From: JBEVOS01 sp044226655
Lineage (GTDB): Bacteria > Pseudomonadota > Alphaproteobacteria > Caulobacterales > Aquidulcibacteraceae
Reading direction: 5' to 3'
DNA length: 64,000 nucleotides
Assembly (NCBI GenBank): GCA_044226655.1
Contig: JBGAGO010000003.1
Span: 310,001 to 374,000 of the forward strand
Part shown: piece after piece, positions 48,489 to 58,564 of the stretch
Numbering within the stretch: the stretch's first letter is position 1
Layout: every line of letters begins with the position of its first letter
Notes under the pieces: model-generated
Database searches by the model: none
The model's input: the letters and a program-made list of their open reading frames with translations, nothing else
What the model was told of the DNA's origin: nothing
Made by a program: the position numbers and the translations under genes

Positions 48489-49081
48489 GCGCCGCTCTCC
48501 AGAGCGGCCAGGACCTCAGCTGTGTTGGCGTTGGCGAACGCGTGCGCCTCCTCGAACTGAACCGGGACAGCGCCGATCTCGGCCAGGAAGGCCCGCACCG
48601 ATGGATGCCGGCCCTCGTGGAGGCGCGCGTGCAGCGCGTCGTAGACACAGACGCTCCAGAGCGCGCAGAGGGGATGGTGGCCGGCTTCGGTCACGGCGAA
48701 GGCCGCGCGCGCGCTGCCAATACTTTGTGCGAGCCGGGCCACAAGGTTGGCAGGCAAACAAGGGGCGTCGCAAGGCGCGCTCGCCAGAAAGGCAAAGCCG
48801 CGCCGGCGCGCCCACGCCAGACCGCGCAGGACGCCGGCAAGGGGCCCGCTGGGAAGGGCAGGGTCGTCGAACACAACCTCGATCCCGATTTCCCGTCCGC
48901 GCGCCTCGGCGCCCGACCCCGGCCGCGCGCTGATGGCGAAGCCGGGCAAGTGCGCAAACAGCCGGGCGATGCGGTCGATCATCGGCGCGCCGTCGAAGAG
49001 CGCCACGGCCTTCTCGGCGCCGAAGCGGGTGGAGCGCCCGCCCGCGATCAACAGTCCGCCTATGGCGCCGGTCGGGATCAC
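48485..49081 (-). CDS. mobA: Molybdenum cofactor guanylyltransferase MobA
   Basis: A 198-aa nucleotidyltransferase that attaches GMP to the cofactor to give the bis-MGD form needed by NarG. The GTP-binding loop is [23 protein letters not shown], followed by [17 protein letters not shown]. It is slightly short of some homologues but complete. It overlaps genes on both sides by 4 bp (moaA downstream, CMD upstream). Confidence 0.93.
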   Translation of the reverse strand: MIPTGAIGGLLIAGGRSTRFGAEKAVALFDGAPMIDRIARLFAHLPGFAISARPGSGAEARGREIGIEVVFDDPALPSGPLAGVLRGLAWARRRGFAFLASAPCDAPCLPANLVARLAQSIGSARAAFAVTEAGHHPLCALWSVCVYDALHARLHEGRHPSVRAFLAEIGAVPVQFEEAHAFANANTAEVLAALESGA

Positions 49082-49413
49082 GCTTTTGGCCGGGTGTAAT
49101 CTTCGATCCAGGTTAGCGCACGAATGGCGTGCGGCCAGCCCAGCGTGGTGATGGCGAGATACGCGACATGGTGGAGTTCATCGGCGCTGAGCCCTTCGGC
49201 CAAGGCGCGGCGCGCATGCGAGTGCGTTGCGCCTTCAGAATCGGCGCCGATGGCGAGGGCGAGCGTAACCAGCCGCCGCGTCTTGGCGTCGAGGGGACCG
49301 GCCTCTCCCGCCGCAGCGCCCAGCGCCTGCAGCGCTTTCCATAGTTCGGGCTTTTCGAGGGCGACTCTGCCGGCGGCGCCGGGCAGGTCATCACCAGCAG
49401 GTACCGATGTCAT
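49078..49413 (-). CDS. Carboxymuconolactone decarboxylase-family protein
   Basis: A 111-aa protein of the CMD/AhpD fold: VALEKPELWKALQALGAAAGEAGPLDAKTRRLVTLALAIGADSEGATHSHARRALAEGLSADEL. The CxxC of AhpD is missing, so thiol-peroxidase activity is unlikely. It is the first gene of the molybdenum cofactor operon and overlaps mobA. A link with cofactor synthesis or nitrate respiration is inferred from position only. Confidence 0.85.
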   Translation of the reverse strand: MTSVPAGDDLPGAAGRVALEKPELWKALQALGAAAGEAGPLDAKTRRLVTLALAIGADSEGATHSHARRALAEGLSADELHHVAYLAITTLGWPHAIRALTWIEDYTRPKA

Positions 49414-49483
49414 CGCGTTCGCTCCTCCCGCAAAAGCGCAGTCAAAGGCGCCTGCCCGAGGAGGTCAATCAAAGCGGGCCGGT

Positions 49484-50377
49484 TCATCGCGGCTTTGCCC
49501 GGGAGAGTTCCGACAGCCAGATTTCAGCGTCTGCTTCCGCGACGATGTCGCCTCCGCGCGGGGCGCTGTTGTCGGTCAGCGGATCGGGCTTTGCGAGTTG
49601 TTCCAGCGCGGCGATGTTGGCCAGCGTGACAACCGAGCCTTGGACGGTCACGCCGTGCTTTTGCAGGGCGCCAAAGGAGCGCGAGAGATTCTCCGGCGAC
49701 ATGCCCAGGAGCGAAGCCAGGATGCGTTTTTCATGATGCAGAAAGACGGTCGATCCGGACCGGTCGATGGCGCGTTGCGCCAGCAAGTAGTTGGCCAGTC
49801 TCTCGGTGCTGTTGCGCAGCTTGATGTTCTTGATGTTGCGCACCAGACCACGATAGCAGCCGGCGAGATCGCGCGCGACGGACATGGCGATTCGCGGATC
49901 GAGGCGCATCGCCGTGCGGATCGCATCCCCCGGGATCATCAGAATCTCGCATCGCGCCAAGGTCCGCGCGGACATGAGCGCGGCCGCGTCGAGCACGACG
50001 GCGGCGAGGATGAAGGTCGATACGGGCCGCAGGATGGTCAGCACCGTTTCATGGTCGTTCCAGGTGCCGTGAAGTTCGGCCTGGCCATCGAGCAGGATGT
50101 ACAGGAAGTCCACCGGATCGCCTTCGAGCAGCAGCACGGTCTCGGGAGGGAAACGCTGCACGTGCGCGCCCGCTGTCGCCGCGCGGAAGGTCTCAGCCGC
50201 GGCGTCCGCGAACAACGGCAATCGCTTGACCCGATCGATGTCGCTCGCGCGCAAACCGCCCTCCAATGCGGGCAATGTCGGCCGTTCTCCGGCCGACGAT
50301 TTGATGCACGTCAAGAAAAAGAGCGGCCCCCGAAGGCTGGCTTGATAATAGCCTGGCGACCGCCCGATGGATATCAA
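49484..50377 (-). CDS. Crp/Fnr-family regulator without N-terminal cysteine cluster
   Basis: A protein of up to 297 aa. A cyclic-nucleotide-binding-like barrel spans about residues 50-165 (LPLFADAAAETFRAATAGAHVQRFPPETVLLLEGDPVDFLYILLDGQAEL), then a dimer helix and a winged helix with SPENLSRSFGAL. The recognition residues E-x-x-S-R match those by which FNR reads TTGAT. The N-terminal cysteine set of FNR is absent, so it is more like Dnr or NarR-type regulators that may sense NO or nitrite through haem. The start is uncertain because an FNR-type box lies within its first 30 codons. It is divergent from narK. Confidence 0.85.
   Translation of the reverse strand: MISIGRSPGYYQASLRGPLFFLTCIKSSAGERPTLPALEGGLRASDIDRVKRLPLFADAAAETFRAATAGAHVQRFPPETVLLLEGDPVDFLYILLDGQAELHGTWNDHETVLTILRPVSTFILAAVVLDAAALMSARTLARCEILMIPGDAIRTAMRLDPRIAMSVARDLAGCYRGLVRNIKNIKLRNSTERLANYLLAQRAIDRSGSTVFLHHEKRILASLLGMSPENLSRSFGALQKHGVTVQGSVVTLANIAALEQLAKPDPLTDNSAPRGGDIVAEADAEIWLSELSRAKPR
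50301..50314 (-). promoter_or_regulatory. FNR-type box at the 5' end of the regulator gene
   Basis: TTGATGCACGTCAA fits TTGAY-N4-RTCAA exactly in its defined bases. It falls inside the longest frame of the regulator. Either the regulator starts further downstream at a non-ATG codon and is autoregulated, or the site is fortuitous. It is also 238-251 bp upstream of narK. Confidence 0.5.
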
Positions 50378-50457
50378 AGCCTAAGCCGGACAAACATCAA
50401 ACCAAGCCAATAACCGCCGCTGCGCTTACAATGGTCGGCCCGCTTCGTCAGCTCGGC

Positions 50458-50471
50458 TTGATGCGCATCAA
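50458..50471 (+). promoter_or_regulatory. FNR-type box before narK
   Basis: TTGATGCGCATCAA is a perfect FNR palindrome, centred 87 bp upstream of the narK ATG. This places it well for activation of the whole nar operon by an FNR- or Dnr-type protein. Confidence 0.82.
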
Positions 50472-50551
50472 ATGATCTGGCCGTGCTCGGTGCTGTTGAT
50501 GCTCAAGCGCGCGCCTCCGTGGGGCGACGCTCGCGACATTGGGCGATCGAC

Positions 50552-53299
50552 ATGGCTTCACCGCAAGAACACCGGGCAAAACAGAGCGGAGCCGACAGCG
50601 CTCTCTGGCTTAGCACCATAGCCTTCACGGCCTGCTTCGCTGTCTGGACGATCTTCTCGATCATCGGGGTTCAGATCAAAGCCGATCTGGGTCTTAACGA
50701 AACCCAATTCGGCTTGCTCATCGGGACACCCATACTGACGGGCTCGCTCATCCGGCTCGTGCTCGGCGTATGGGCCGAGCAGTATGGCGGCCGGGTGGTC
50801 AATCTGGGGGTGATGCTGGCGGCGGCGGCGGCGACATTTCTGCTGTCCTATGCGCAAACCTACGAGCAGTTTCTGATCGCCGCGCTGGGCGTGGGTATCG
50901 CCGGCGGTTCGTTCGCCGTGGGCGTCGCCTACGTCTCCAAATTCTATCCCGTGACGGAGCAGGGCGCCGCGCTCGGCATTTTCGGCGCGGGCAATGTCGG
51001 CGCGGCTGTCACCAAGTTCCTGGCGCCCTTCGTGTTGCTGGCGTTTGGCTGGGAAGCCGTCGCGCAATACTGGGCCGCCGGACTTGTGGTCATGGCGCTC
51101 ATCTTCTTTGCGTTCACGAAGGACGATCCCGATCTCATCGAGCGCCGGCGCAACGGCGTTCGCCCGCGCTCGATGATCGAGCAGTTCGCGCCGCTCAAGA
51201 ACGTCCAGGTCTGGCGGTTTGCGCTCTATTATTTCTTCGTGTTCGGCGCCTTTGTGGCGTTAGCACTTTGGCTGCCGCGCTATCTCGTCGGCGTCTATGG
51301 CCTTGATCTCAAGACTGCCGGCATGGTGGCGGCGGCGTTCTCGGTGCCGGCGTCACTCTTTCGAATCTATGGCGGGCATCTTTCCGACAAGGTCGGCGCG
51401 CGCCAGGTGATGTATTGGACCTTCCTGGTCGGCATCGCGGCGACTTTTCTGCTGTCCTATCCGCCCACAAGTTATGTGATCGATGGGATCGATGGGCCGA
51501 TCTCGTTCCGGCTGGAAACCGGCTTGGTCGGATTCACAATCATCATCTTCGTGCTTGGCTTCTTTATGAGCCTCGGCAAAGCGGCGGTCTTCAAGCACAT
51601 CCCGGTCTATTATCCCAAGGATGTCGGTGCAGTCGGTGGCCTTGTCGGCATGATCGGTGGTCTGGGCGGCTTCGTGCTGCCGATCGCTTTCGGCGTGCTG
51701 AACGATCTCACCGGGATTTGGACGAGTTGCTTCATGCTGCTCTTCCTCATCGTTTCCGGATCGCTCGTGTGGATGCATTTCGCTATCCGGCAGATGGAGC
51801 GCGACGCCGCCGGCAAGACGCTTGAGGCGTTGCCGGAATTCCCAGAAATGCAGCCCATTCACGAACCGGCCAAGCATAAGCCCGCGATGGCAGGCCTTAT
51901 CAGCGATTGGCGTCCGGAGGACGCAAGCTTTTGGAAGGACAAGGGCAAGGCGGTCGCTGCGCGTAATCTCTGGCTCTCCGTGCCCGCGCTGTTCCTCTCG
52001 TTTGCTGTCTGGATGGTTTGGTCAGTGGTCGTGGCGAAATTACCGACCATTGGTTTTAATTACACAACCGACCAGCTCTTCTGGCTCGCGGCGCTGCCGG
52101 GCTTGTCGGGCGCGACGCTGCGCATCTTCTATTCATTCATGGTTCCCGTCTTTGGCGGGAGGTTGTGGACGACATTGACCACATGGTCGCTGCTCGCGCC
52201 GGCGCTCGGCATAGGCTTTGCCGTGCAGAATGCCCAAACGCCGTACTGGATCATGCTGGGTCTGGCGCTGCTGTGCGGACTTGGCGGTGGAAACTTCGCA
52301 AGTTCGATGTCGAACATAGGCTTCTTCTTTCCGCGCGCCGAGAAGGGCAACGCCCTCGCGCTCAATGCTGGTCTCGGCAATCTTGGCGTCAGCGCCATGC
52401 AATTTCTGGTGCCGATTGCAATCACGACGGCGGTGTTCGGAAGCTTTGGCGGCGCCGGTCAGGCGACCGATGCCGGCGGCACGCTCTTCATGCAGAATGC
52501 CGGCTTCATCTGGGTTCCGTTCATTGTCGTTTCCGCCTTCATGGCGTGGTTCGGCATGAACGATCTCTCCACGGCCAAAGCCTCCTTCGCCGAGCAATCA
52601 GTCATCTTCACGCGCACCCACAACTGGATCATGTGCTGGCTCTACACTGGCACGTTTGGTTCGTTCATTGGCTTCTCCGCGGCGTTTCCTCTCCTCACCA
52701 GCACGCAATTTCCTGGTGTCAACGTGCTGCAGATTGCGTTCCTTGGGCCGCTTGTGGGTGCGCTATCACGCTCGCTAACAGGTTGGATATCTGATCGCTT
52801 CGGCGGCGCGCGCGTGACGCTTGCTGTGTTCGCATTGATGATGCTGGGCACGATCGGCGTCATCTACTTCCTCGCCAACAAGGCGGCGCCCGGCGCTTTC
52901 ACCGGCTTCTTCGCCTGCTTCATACTGCTCTTCTTCGCGAGCGGCGTCGGCAACGCATCTACCTTCCAAATGATCCCGGCCATCATGCGCAAGGAGATCG
53001 CCCGCCTCGCGCCGCAAGCCTCCCCTCAAGATCAGCTGAAGCAGGCGGAGAAGGAATCGGCTGCCATCACCGGCTTTACGTCGGCGATCGCGGCTTACGG
53101 CGCCTTCTTCATTCCGAAGAGCTTTGGCTTTTCAATCGCCGAAACGGGAAGCGCCACCGCAGCGCTTGTGGGCTTTCTTGTCTTTTACGTGTCGTGTCTG
53201 GCCGTCACTTGGTTTGTGTACGCTCAGCCGAAAGGCCTTCTCTTCGACGTCGAAAACAAGCGCCACGGCGCCCAGCCCGCCAAGGTTGCGGCGCAATAA
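50552..53299 (+). CDS. narK: Fused NarK1-NarK2 nitrate/nitrite transporter
   Basis: A 915-aa protein that is two MFS carriers in one chain. The first (residues 20-430) has STIAFTACFAVWTIFSIIG, GTPILTGSLIRLVLGVWAEQYGGR and KAAVFKHIPVYYPKDVGAVGGLVGMIGG of the NarK1-type nitrate/proton symporter. The second (from about residue 470) has SFAVWMVWSVVVAKLPTIGF, GLGGGNFASSMSNIGFFFP and AGLGNLGVSAMQF of the NarK2-type nitrate/nitrite exchanger. Such fusions are known in Paracoccus. ATG 50552 (MASPQEH) was chosen as start. It is the first gene of the nar operon. Confidence 0.95.
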   Translation: MASPQEHRAKQSGADSALWLSTIAFTACFAVWTIFSIIGVQIKADLGLNETQFGLLIGTPILTGSLIRLVLGVWAEQYGGRVVNLGVMLAAAAATFLLSYAQTYEQFLIAALGVGIAGGSFAVGVAYVSKFYPVTEQGAALGIFGAGNVGAAVTKFLAPFVLLAFGWEAVAQYWAAGLVVMALIFFAFTKDDPDLIERRRNGVRPRSMIEQFAPLKNVQVWRFALYYFFVFGAFVALALWLPRYLVGVYGLDLKTAGMVAAAFSVPASLFRIYGGHLSDKVGARQVMYWTFLVGIAATFLLSYPPTSYVIDGIDGPISFRLETGLVGFTIIIFVLGFFMSLGKAAVFKHIPVYYPKDVGAVGGLVGMIGGLGGFVLPIAFGVLNDLTGIWTSCFMLLFLIVSGSLVWMHFAIRQMERDAAGKTLEALPEFPEMQPIHEPAKHKPAMAGLISDWRPEDASFWKDKGKAVAARNLWLSVPALFLSFAVWMVWSVVVAKLPTIGFNYTTDQLFWLAALPGLSGATLRIFYSFMVPVFGGRLWTTLTTWSLLAPALGIGFAVQNAQTPYWIMLGLALLCGLGGGNFASSMSNIGFFFPRAEKGNALALNAGLGNLGVSAMQFLVPIAITTAVFGSFGGAGQATDAGGTLFMQNAGFIWVPFIVVSAFMAWFGMNDLSTAKASFAEQSVIFTRTHNWIMCWLYTGTFGSFIGFSAAFPLLTSTQFPGVNVLQIAFLGPLVGALSRSLTGWISDRFGGARVTLAVFALMMLGTIGVIYFLANKAAPGAFTGFFACFILLFFASGVGNASTFQMIPAIMRKEIARLAPQASPQDQLKQAEKESAAITGFTSAIAAYGAFFIPKSFGFSIAETGSATAALVGFLVFYVSCLAVTWFVYAQPKGLLFDVENKRHGAQPAKVAAQ

Positions 53300-53312
53300 G
53301 GACTGAACGCAC

Positions 53313-56300
53313 ATGAGCCATACACTCGATCGGCTGGCCTTCTTCAGCCGCAAGACCGAACTTTATGCAGGCGGTCACGGCGTGACGAACGACGAGGACC
53401 GTTCTTGGGAGGAGGCGTATCGGCGCCGCTGGCAGCACGACAAGATCGTGCGCTCGACGCACGGCGTGAACTGCACCGGTTCGTGTTCGTGGAAGATCTA
53501 CGTCAAGGGCGGCATCGTCACCTGGGAAACCCAGCAGACGGATTACCCGCGCACGCGTCCCGATCTGCCCAATCACGAACCGCGCGGGTGCGCGCGCGGC
53601 GCAAGCTACTCGTGGTATCTCTATTCCGGCAATCGTGTGAAGTACCCGATGGTGCGCGGCCGGCTGTTGAAGCTGTGGCGCGAAGCGCGCAAATCGTTGT
53701 CACCGGTGCAGGCGTGGGCGTCGATCGTCGAAGACGCGGCCAAGCGCAAGTCCTACACCTCCATCCGTGGCGGCGGCGGCTTGGTGCGCTCGACGTGGGA
53801 CGAAGTCACTGAATTGATCGGTGCGGCCAACGCCTACACAGTAAGGAAGCACGGACCGGACCGGGTGTTCGGCTTCTCGCCGATCCCGGCCATGTCGATG
53901 ATTTCGTACGCTGCCGGCGCGCGCTATCTGCAATTGCTCGGCGGCGTTTGCGGATCGTTTTACGATTGGTACTGCGATCTGCCGCCGGCGAGCCCGCAAA
54001 CCTGGGGTGAACAGACTGACGTCCCGGAATCTGCAGATTGGTACAATTCGGGCTTCATTTTGGTCTGGGGCTCAAACGTGCCGCAGACGCGCACGCCCGA
54101 TGCGCACTTCTATACCGAGGTTCGCTACAAAGGCGCGAAGTCCGTCGTCATCTGCCCGGACTATTCGGAAGCATCGAAATTCGCTGATCTTTGGATTTCG
54201 GTAAAGCAGGGCACGGACGCGGCCCTCGCCATGGCGATGGGCCATGTTGTGCTCACCGAATTTCATCGCGACCGCGAGGTGCCGTACTTCAAGGATTATG
54301 TGCGCCGCTACACTGACATGCCGCTCTTGGTGCGGCTGGTGAAGAAGGGCGGCCGCTATGTGCCTGAGCGGCTTCTGCGAGCTTCCGACTTCGACGATGC
54401 GCTGGCGCAAGAAAATAATCCCGATTGGAAGACCATCGGCATCGATGAGACGACCGGCAATCCGGTGGTGCCGACAGGATCGATCGGCTTCCGCTGGGGC
54501 GAACAGGGTAAGTGGAATCTGGAAGAAAAGACCGCTGACGGCGGCGATGTGAAATTGCGCGTGGGCCTGAAAGGCGCCCACGATGACATCGCTGAAGTGG
54601 TTTTCCCGTATTTTGCCAATAGCGCATCGAACGGCTTTGCATCGACAGATCACCCGGACACTTTGATGCGGCGCATTCCGGTAAAGCGGTTGAAGCTGAA
54701 AGACGGCGAGACACTTGTCGCTTCGGTGTACGATCTCTTTCTTGCAAACTATGGGGTCGATCAGGGCTTCGGCGGCGAGCACATCCCGTCGAACTACGAC
54801 GACCTCGAGCCCTATACGCCGGCTTGGGCCGAAAAAGTGACGACGGTGCCGCGCGAGCAGGTCATCGCGGTGGCGCGCGGCTTCGCGGCGAACGCCGAAA
54901 AGACCAACGGCAAGTCCATGGTGATCATCGGTGCGGCGATGAACCATTGGTATCACATGGACATGAATTATCGCGGGGTGATCAATCTCCTCGCGATGTG
55001 CGGGTGCATCGGTCAGTCAGGCGGTGGTTGGTCCCACTATGTCGGCCAAGAGAAGCTTCGCCCACAGACCGGCTGGGCGCCGCTCGCCTTCGCCTTGGAT
55101 TGGGCGCGCCCGCCGCGGCAGCAGAACTCGACCAGCTTCTTCTACGCGCACACCGATCAATGGCGCTACGAGACGCTCGATGTGAAAGAAATTCTTTCGC
55201 CCACCGCGCCAGACGGCGATTGGTGTCAGACCTTCATCGACTACAACGCCAAGGCCGAGCGGATGGGCTGGCTGCCGTCGGCGCCCGCGCTGAAAAAGAA
55301 CTCGCTCGAAGTGGCCAAGGCCGCCGAGAAAGAAGGCGTCGACCCGCGCGAGTACGCTGCGCGCGAACTGAAATCCAAGCGGCTCGAAATGAGCTGCATG
55401 GATCCTGATCACCCCGACAACTGGCCTCGCAACATGTTTGTGTGGCGCTCCAACTTGCTGGGATCATCTGGCAAGGGTCACGAATATTTCCTGAAGCACT
55501 TCCTCGGCACATCGAACGGCGTGCTCGGCAAAGAATTGGGCGAGACCGGACGGCGCAAGCCGGTGGAAGTCACGTGGCGCGAAGAGGGGCCTGAGGGAAA
55601 GCTCGACCTTCTCGTCACCATCGATTTCCGTATGTCGACCACAGCAGTCTATTCCGACATCGTTCTGCCGACCGCCACGTGGTACGAGAAGAACGACCTC
55701 AACACCTCCGATATGCATCCGTTCATCCATCCGCTCACGGCGGCGGTGGACCCGGTGTGGGAATGCAAATCAGACTGGGACATCTTCAAAGCCATCGCCA
55801 AGGCCTTCTCGGATGTCTGCCCCGAAGTGCTTGGCGTCGAAAAGGACGTCGTACTGACGCCGATCCAACACGACAGCCCCGGCGAAATGGCGCAGCCTTT
55901 TGACGTCAAGGATTGGTGGAAAGGCGAGTGCGAGTTCATTCCGGGCAAGACCGGCCCGCAGATCAGCGTCGTCGAGCGCGACTACCCCAACCTTTATCGC
56001 CGTTTCACTTCACTTGGGCCGCTGATGACTAAGGTCGGCAATGGCGGCAAAGGCCTTGCCTGGAACACGGAGCATGAGGTCGAGCACTTGAAGGCGCTCA
56101 ATGGCGCCGTGCTCGACGGTCCGACCAAGGGATTGGCCAAGATCGAGACCGAGATCGACGCCTGCGAAACCATCCTGATGCTGGCGCCCGAAACCAATGG
56201 CGAAGTCGCCGTCAAGTCCTGGGCGTCGCTCGGCAAACAAACCGGTCGCGAACACACGCACCTCGCGCTCTCCAAGGAAGACGAGAAGATTCGTTTCCGC

Positions 56301-57041
56301 GATGTGGTCGCGCAGCCGCGCAAGATCATCTCCTCGCCGATCTGGTCCGGCATTGAGAGCGAAAAGGTCTGCTACAATGCAGGTTATACCAACGTGCACG
56401 AGCTCATTCCGTGGCGCACGCTCACGGGCCGCCAGCAGCTCTACCAAGATCACCTCTGGATGCGCGCCTTCGGCGAAGCGCTGTGCGTCTATAAGCCGCC
56501 GGTCGATTTGAAGACCGTCGAGCCGGTGCACAATCGCAGGTCCAACGGCGAAACAGAAATCGTGCTCAATTGGATTACGCCGCACCAGAAGTGGGGCATC
56601 CACTCAACGTACTCCGACAACCTCCTGATGCTGACGCTCAATCGCGGCGGTCCAGTCGTGTGGGTCTCGGAAAAGGACGCCAAGCGCGCCGGCATCAAGG
56701 ACAATGACTGGATCGAGTGCTTCAATGCCAACGGCGCGCTTGCCGCGCGCGCTGTGGTATCCCAGCGCGTCCGCGAAGGCATGGCGCTTATGTATCATGC
56801 CCAAGAGAAGATCGTGAACACGCCAGGCTCGGAAATCACCAAGCTGCGCGGCGGCATCCACAATTCGGTGACGCGTACAGTCTTGAAGCCCACGCACATG
56901 ATCGGCGGCTACGCGCAGCTTGCTTATGGTTTCAACTATTACGGCACCGTCGGATCGAACCGCGATGAGTTCGTCATCATGCGCAAGATGCGAAAAGTTG
57001 ACTGGCTCGACAAGCCGCTCGCCGACACGGAGGGCCGCTAG
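53313..57041 (+). CDS. narG: Respiratory nitrate reductase alpha subunit NarG
   Basis: The 1242-aa catalytic subunit, facing the cytoplasm, reduces nitrate at a bis-MGD molybdenum centre. The FS0 cluster motif is THGVNCTGSCSWKIY with the downstream RGCARGASYSW. SPIPAMSMISYAAGARYLQLLGG and SADWYNSGFILVWGSN frame the molybdenum-binding aspartate region. Length equals that of E. coli NarG. Its N-terminus has no Tat signal. narH follows after 2 bp. Confidence 0.98.
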   Translation: MSHTLDRLAFFSRKTELYAGGHGVTNDEDRSWEEAYRRRWQHDKIVRSTHGVNCTGSCSWKIYVKGGIVTWETQQTDYPRTRPDLPNHEPRGCARGASYSWYLYSGNRVKYPMVRGRLLKLWREARKSLSPVQAWASIVEDAAKRKSYTSIRGGGGLVRSTWDEVTELIGAANAYTVRKHGPDRVFGFSPIPAMSMISYAAGARYLQLLGGVCGSFYDWYCDLPPASPQTWGEQTDVPESADWYNSGFILVWGSNVPQTRTPDAHFYTEVRYKGAKSVVICPDYSEASKFADLWISVKQGTDAALAMAMGHVVLTEFHRDREVPYFKDYVRRYTDMPLLVRLVKKGGRYVPERLLRASDFDDALAQENNPDWKTIGIDETTGNPVVPTGSIGFRWGEQGKWNLEEKTADGGDVKLRVGLKGAHDDIAEVVFPYFANSASNGFASTDHPDTLMRRIPVKRLKLKDGETLVASVYDLFLANYGVDQGFGGEHIPSNYDDLEPYTPAWAEKVTTVPREQVIAVARGFAANAEKTNGKSMVIIGAAMNHWYHMDMNYRGVINLLAMCGCIGQSGGGWSHYVGQEKLRPQTGWAPLAFALDWARPPRQQNSTSFFYAHTDQWRYETLDVKEILSPTAPDGDWCQTFIDYNAKAERMGWLPSAPALKKNSLEVAKAAEKEGVDPREYAARELKSKRLEMSCMDPDHPDNWPRNMFVWRSNLLGSSGKGHEYFLKHFLGTSNGVLGKELGETGRRKPVEVTWREEGPEGKLDLLVTIDFRMSTTAVYSDIVLPTATWYEKNDLNTSDMHPFIHPLTAAVDPVWECKSDWDIFKAIAKAFSDVCPEVLGVEKDVVLTPIQHDSPGEMAQPFDVKDWWKGECEFIPGKTGPQISVVERDYPNLYRRFTSLGPLMTKVGNGGKGLAWNTEHEVEHLKALNGAVLDGPTKGLAKIETEIDACETILMLAPETNGEVAVKSWASLGKQTGREHTHLALSKEDEKIRFRDVVAQPRKIISSPIWSGIESEKVCYNAGYTNVHELIPWRTLTGRQQLYQDHLWMRAFGEALCVYKPPVDLKTVEPVHNRRSNGETEIVLNWITPHQKWGIHSTYSDNLLMLTLNRGGPVVWVSEKDAKRAGIKDNDWIECFNANGALAARAVVSQRVREGMALMYHAQEKIVNTPGSEITKLRGGIHNSVTRTVLKPTHMIGGYAQLAYGFNYYGTVGSNRDEFVIMRKMRKVDWLDKPLADTEGR

Positions 57042-57043
57042 CG

Positions 57044-58564
57044 ATGAAAGTTCGCGCTCAAATCGGCATGGTGCTCAATCTCGACAAGTGCATCGGTTGC
57101 CACACCTGCTCGGTCACCTGCAAGAACGTTTGGACCAACCGCGAAGGCGTTGAGTACGCGTGGTTCAACAACGTCGAAACGAAACCTGGCATCGGCTATC
57201 CGCGCGAGTGGGAAAACCAGAAACGCTGGAACGGCGGATGGGAACGTACGCGCAGCGGCAAGCTCCAGCCCAAGATGGGCCCCAAGTGGCGCATCCTGGC
57301 GAAGATCTTCGCCAACCCGGATCTGCCTGAGATCGACGATTATTATGAGCCGTTCGATTTCGACTATGCGCATCTGCAGAACGCGCCGGAAATGCAGGCG
57401 TTTCCGACCGCGCGGCCGCGTTCGAAGATCAGCGGTCAACGCATGGAGAAGATCGAGTGGGGCCCCAACTGGGAAGAGATCCTGGGCGGCGAGTTCTCCA
57501 AGCGCTCGAAGGACGTGAATTTCGAGAAGGTGCAGAAGGACATTTACGGCCAGTTCGAAAACACCTTCATGATGTATCTGCCGCGTCTGTGCGAGCACTG
57601 CCTCAACCCGGCGTGCGTGGCGGCGTGCCCTTCAGGCGCCATCTACAAGCGCGAAGAAGATGGCATCGTCCTCATCGACCAGGACAAATGCCGCGGCTGG
57701 CGCATGTGCGTCTCGGCCTGCCCGTACAAGAAGATCTACTACAATTGGTCGAGCGGCAAATCCGAGAAGTGCACGTTCTGCTATCCGCGCATCGAGAGCG
57801 GGCAGCCGACTGTGTGTTCTGAGACCTGCGTCGGCCGCATCCGCTATCTTGGCGTCATTCTATATGATGCTGACCGCATCGAAGAGGCGGCAAGCGTCGA
57901 GGAAAAGGATCTCTACGAGAAGCAGCTCGAAATCTTCCTCGATCCGAACGATCCTAGGGTTATCGCGCAAGCGCGTGCTGATGGGGTGCCGGAAGCCTGG
58001 CTTGAAGCGGCGCGCCGCAGCCCGATCTACAAGATGGCGATCGATTGGCGGGTGGCGTTCCCGCTTCACCCGGAATATCGCACGCTGCCGATGGTCTGGT
58101 ACGTGCCGCCGCTCTCGCCCATTCAATCTGCGGCCTCGCTCGGCGCCATCGAACATGACGGCGTGATGCCGGACGTGAAGAGCCTGCGCATCCCTGTGCA
58201 GTATCTCGCCAACATGCTGACGGCGGGCGAGGAGGCGCCGGTTGTCGCGGCGCTTGAGCGCATGCTGGCGATGCGCGCCTATATGCGCGCCAAGACTATC
58301 GATGGCGTCATCGATCACGCGATTGCCTCACGCGTCGGCCTCACCGCCGAAGCGATCGATGAAATGTATCAGATCATGGCGATCGCCAATTATGAGGACC
58401 GCTTCGTCATCCCGACCTCGCATCGCGAGGGCGCGGAGGATGCGTATGGCATCCGCGGCGCGTGCGGCTTCAGCTTCGGCAATGAGGCCTCGGGTGGGCG
58501 CACTGAGCTTGGCCTTTTCGGGCCGGTGAAGAAACGCACCGCCAAGAATCCGATGGAGGCGTGA
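57044..58564 (+). CDS. narH: Respiratory nitrate reductase beta subunit NarH
   Basis: The 506-aa iron-sulfur subunit passes electrons from NarI to NarG. Four cysteine groups are present: CIGCHTCSVTCKNVW, CEHCLNPACVAACPSG, CRGWRMCVSACPYKK (with the Trp that marks the 3Fe-4S cluster) and CTFCYPRIESGQPTVCSETCVG. Length and order agree with the family. It is translated with narG and narJ (overlap 4 bp). Confidence 0.98.
   Translation: MKVRAQIGMVLNLDKCIGCHTCSVTCKNVWTNREGVEYAWFNNVETKPGIGYPREWENQKRWNGGWERTRSGKLQPKMGPKWRILAKIFANPDLPEIDDYYEPFDFDYAHLQNAPEMQAFPTARPRSKISGQRMEKIEWGPNWEEILGGEFSKRSKDVNFEKVQKDIYGQFENTFMMYLPRLCEHCLNPACVAACPSGAIYKREEDGIVLIDQDKCRGWRMCVSACPYKKIYYNWSSGKSEKCTFCYPRIESGQPTVCSETCVGRIRYLGVILYDADRIEEAASVEEKDLYEKQLEIFLDPNDPRVIAQARADGVPEAWLEAARRSPIYKMAIDWRVAFPLHPEYRTLPMVWYVPPLSPIQSAASLGAIEHDGVMPDVKSLRIPVQYLANMLTAGEEAPVVAALERMLAMRAYMRAKTIDGVIDHAIASRVGLTAEAIDEMYQIMAIANYEDRFVIPTSHREGAEDAYGIRGACGFSFGNEASGGRTELGLFGPVKKRTAKNPMEA

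Noticed and set aside
49078..49413. AhpD-type alkylhydroperoxidase
   Set aside because: The CxxC active site is missing, so only the general carboxymuconolactone decarboxylase family is supported.
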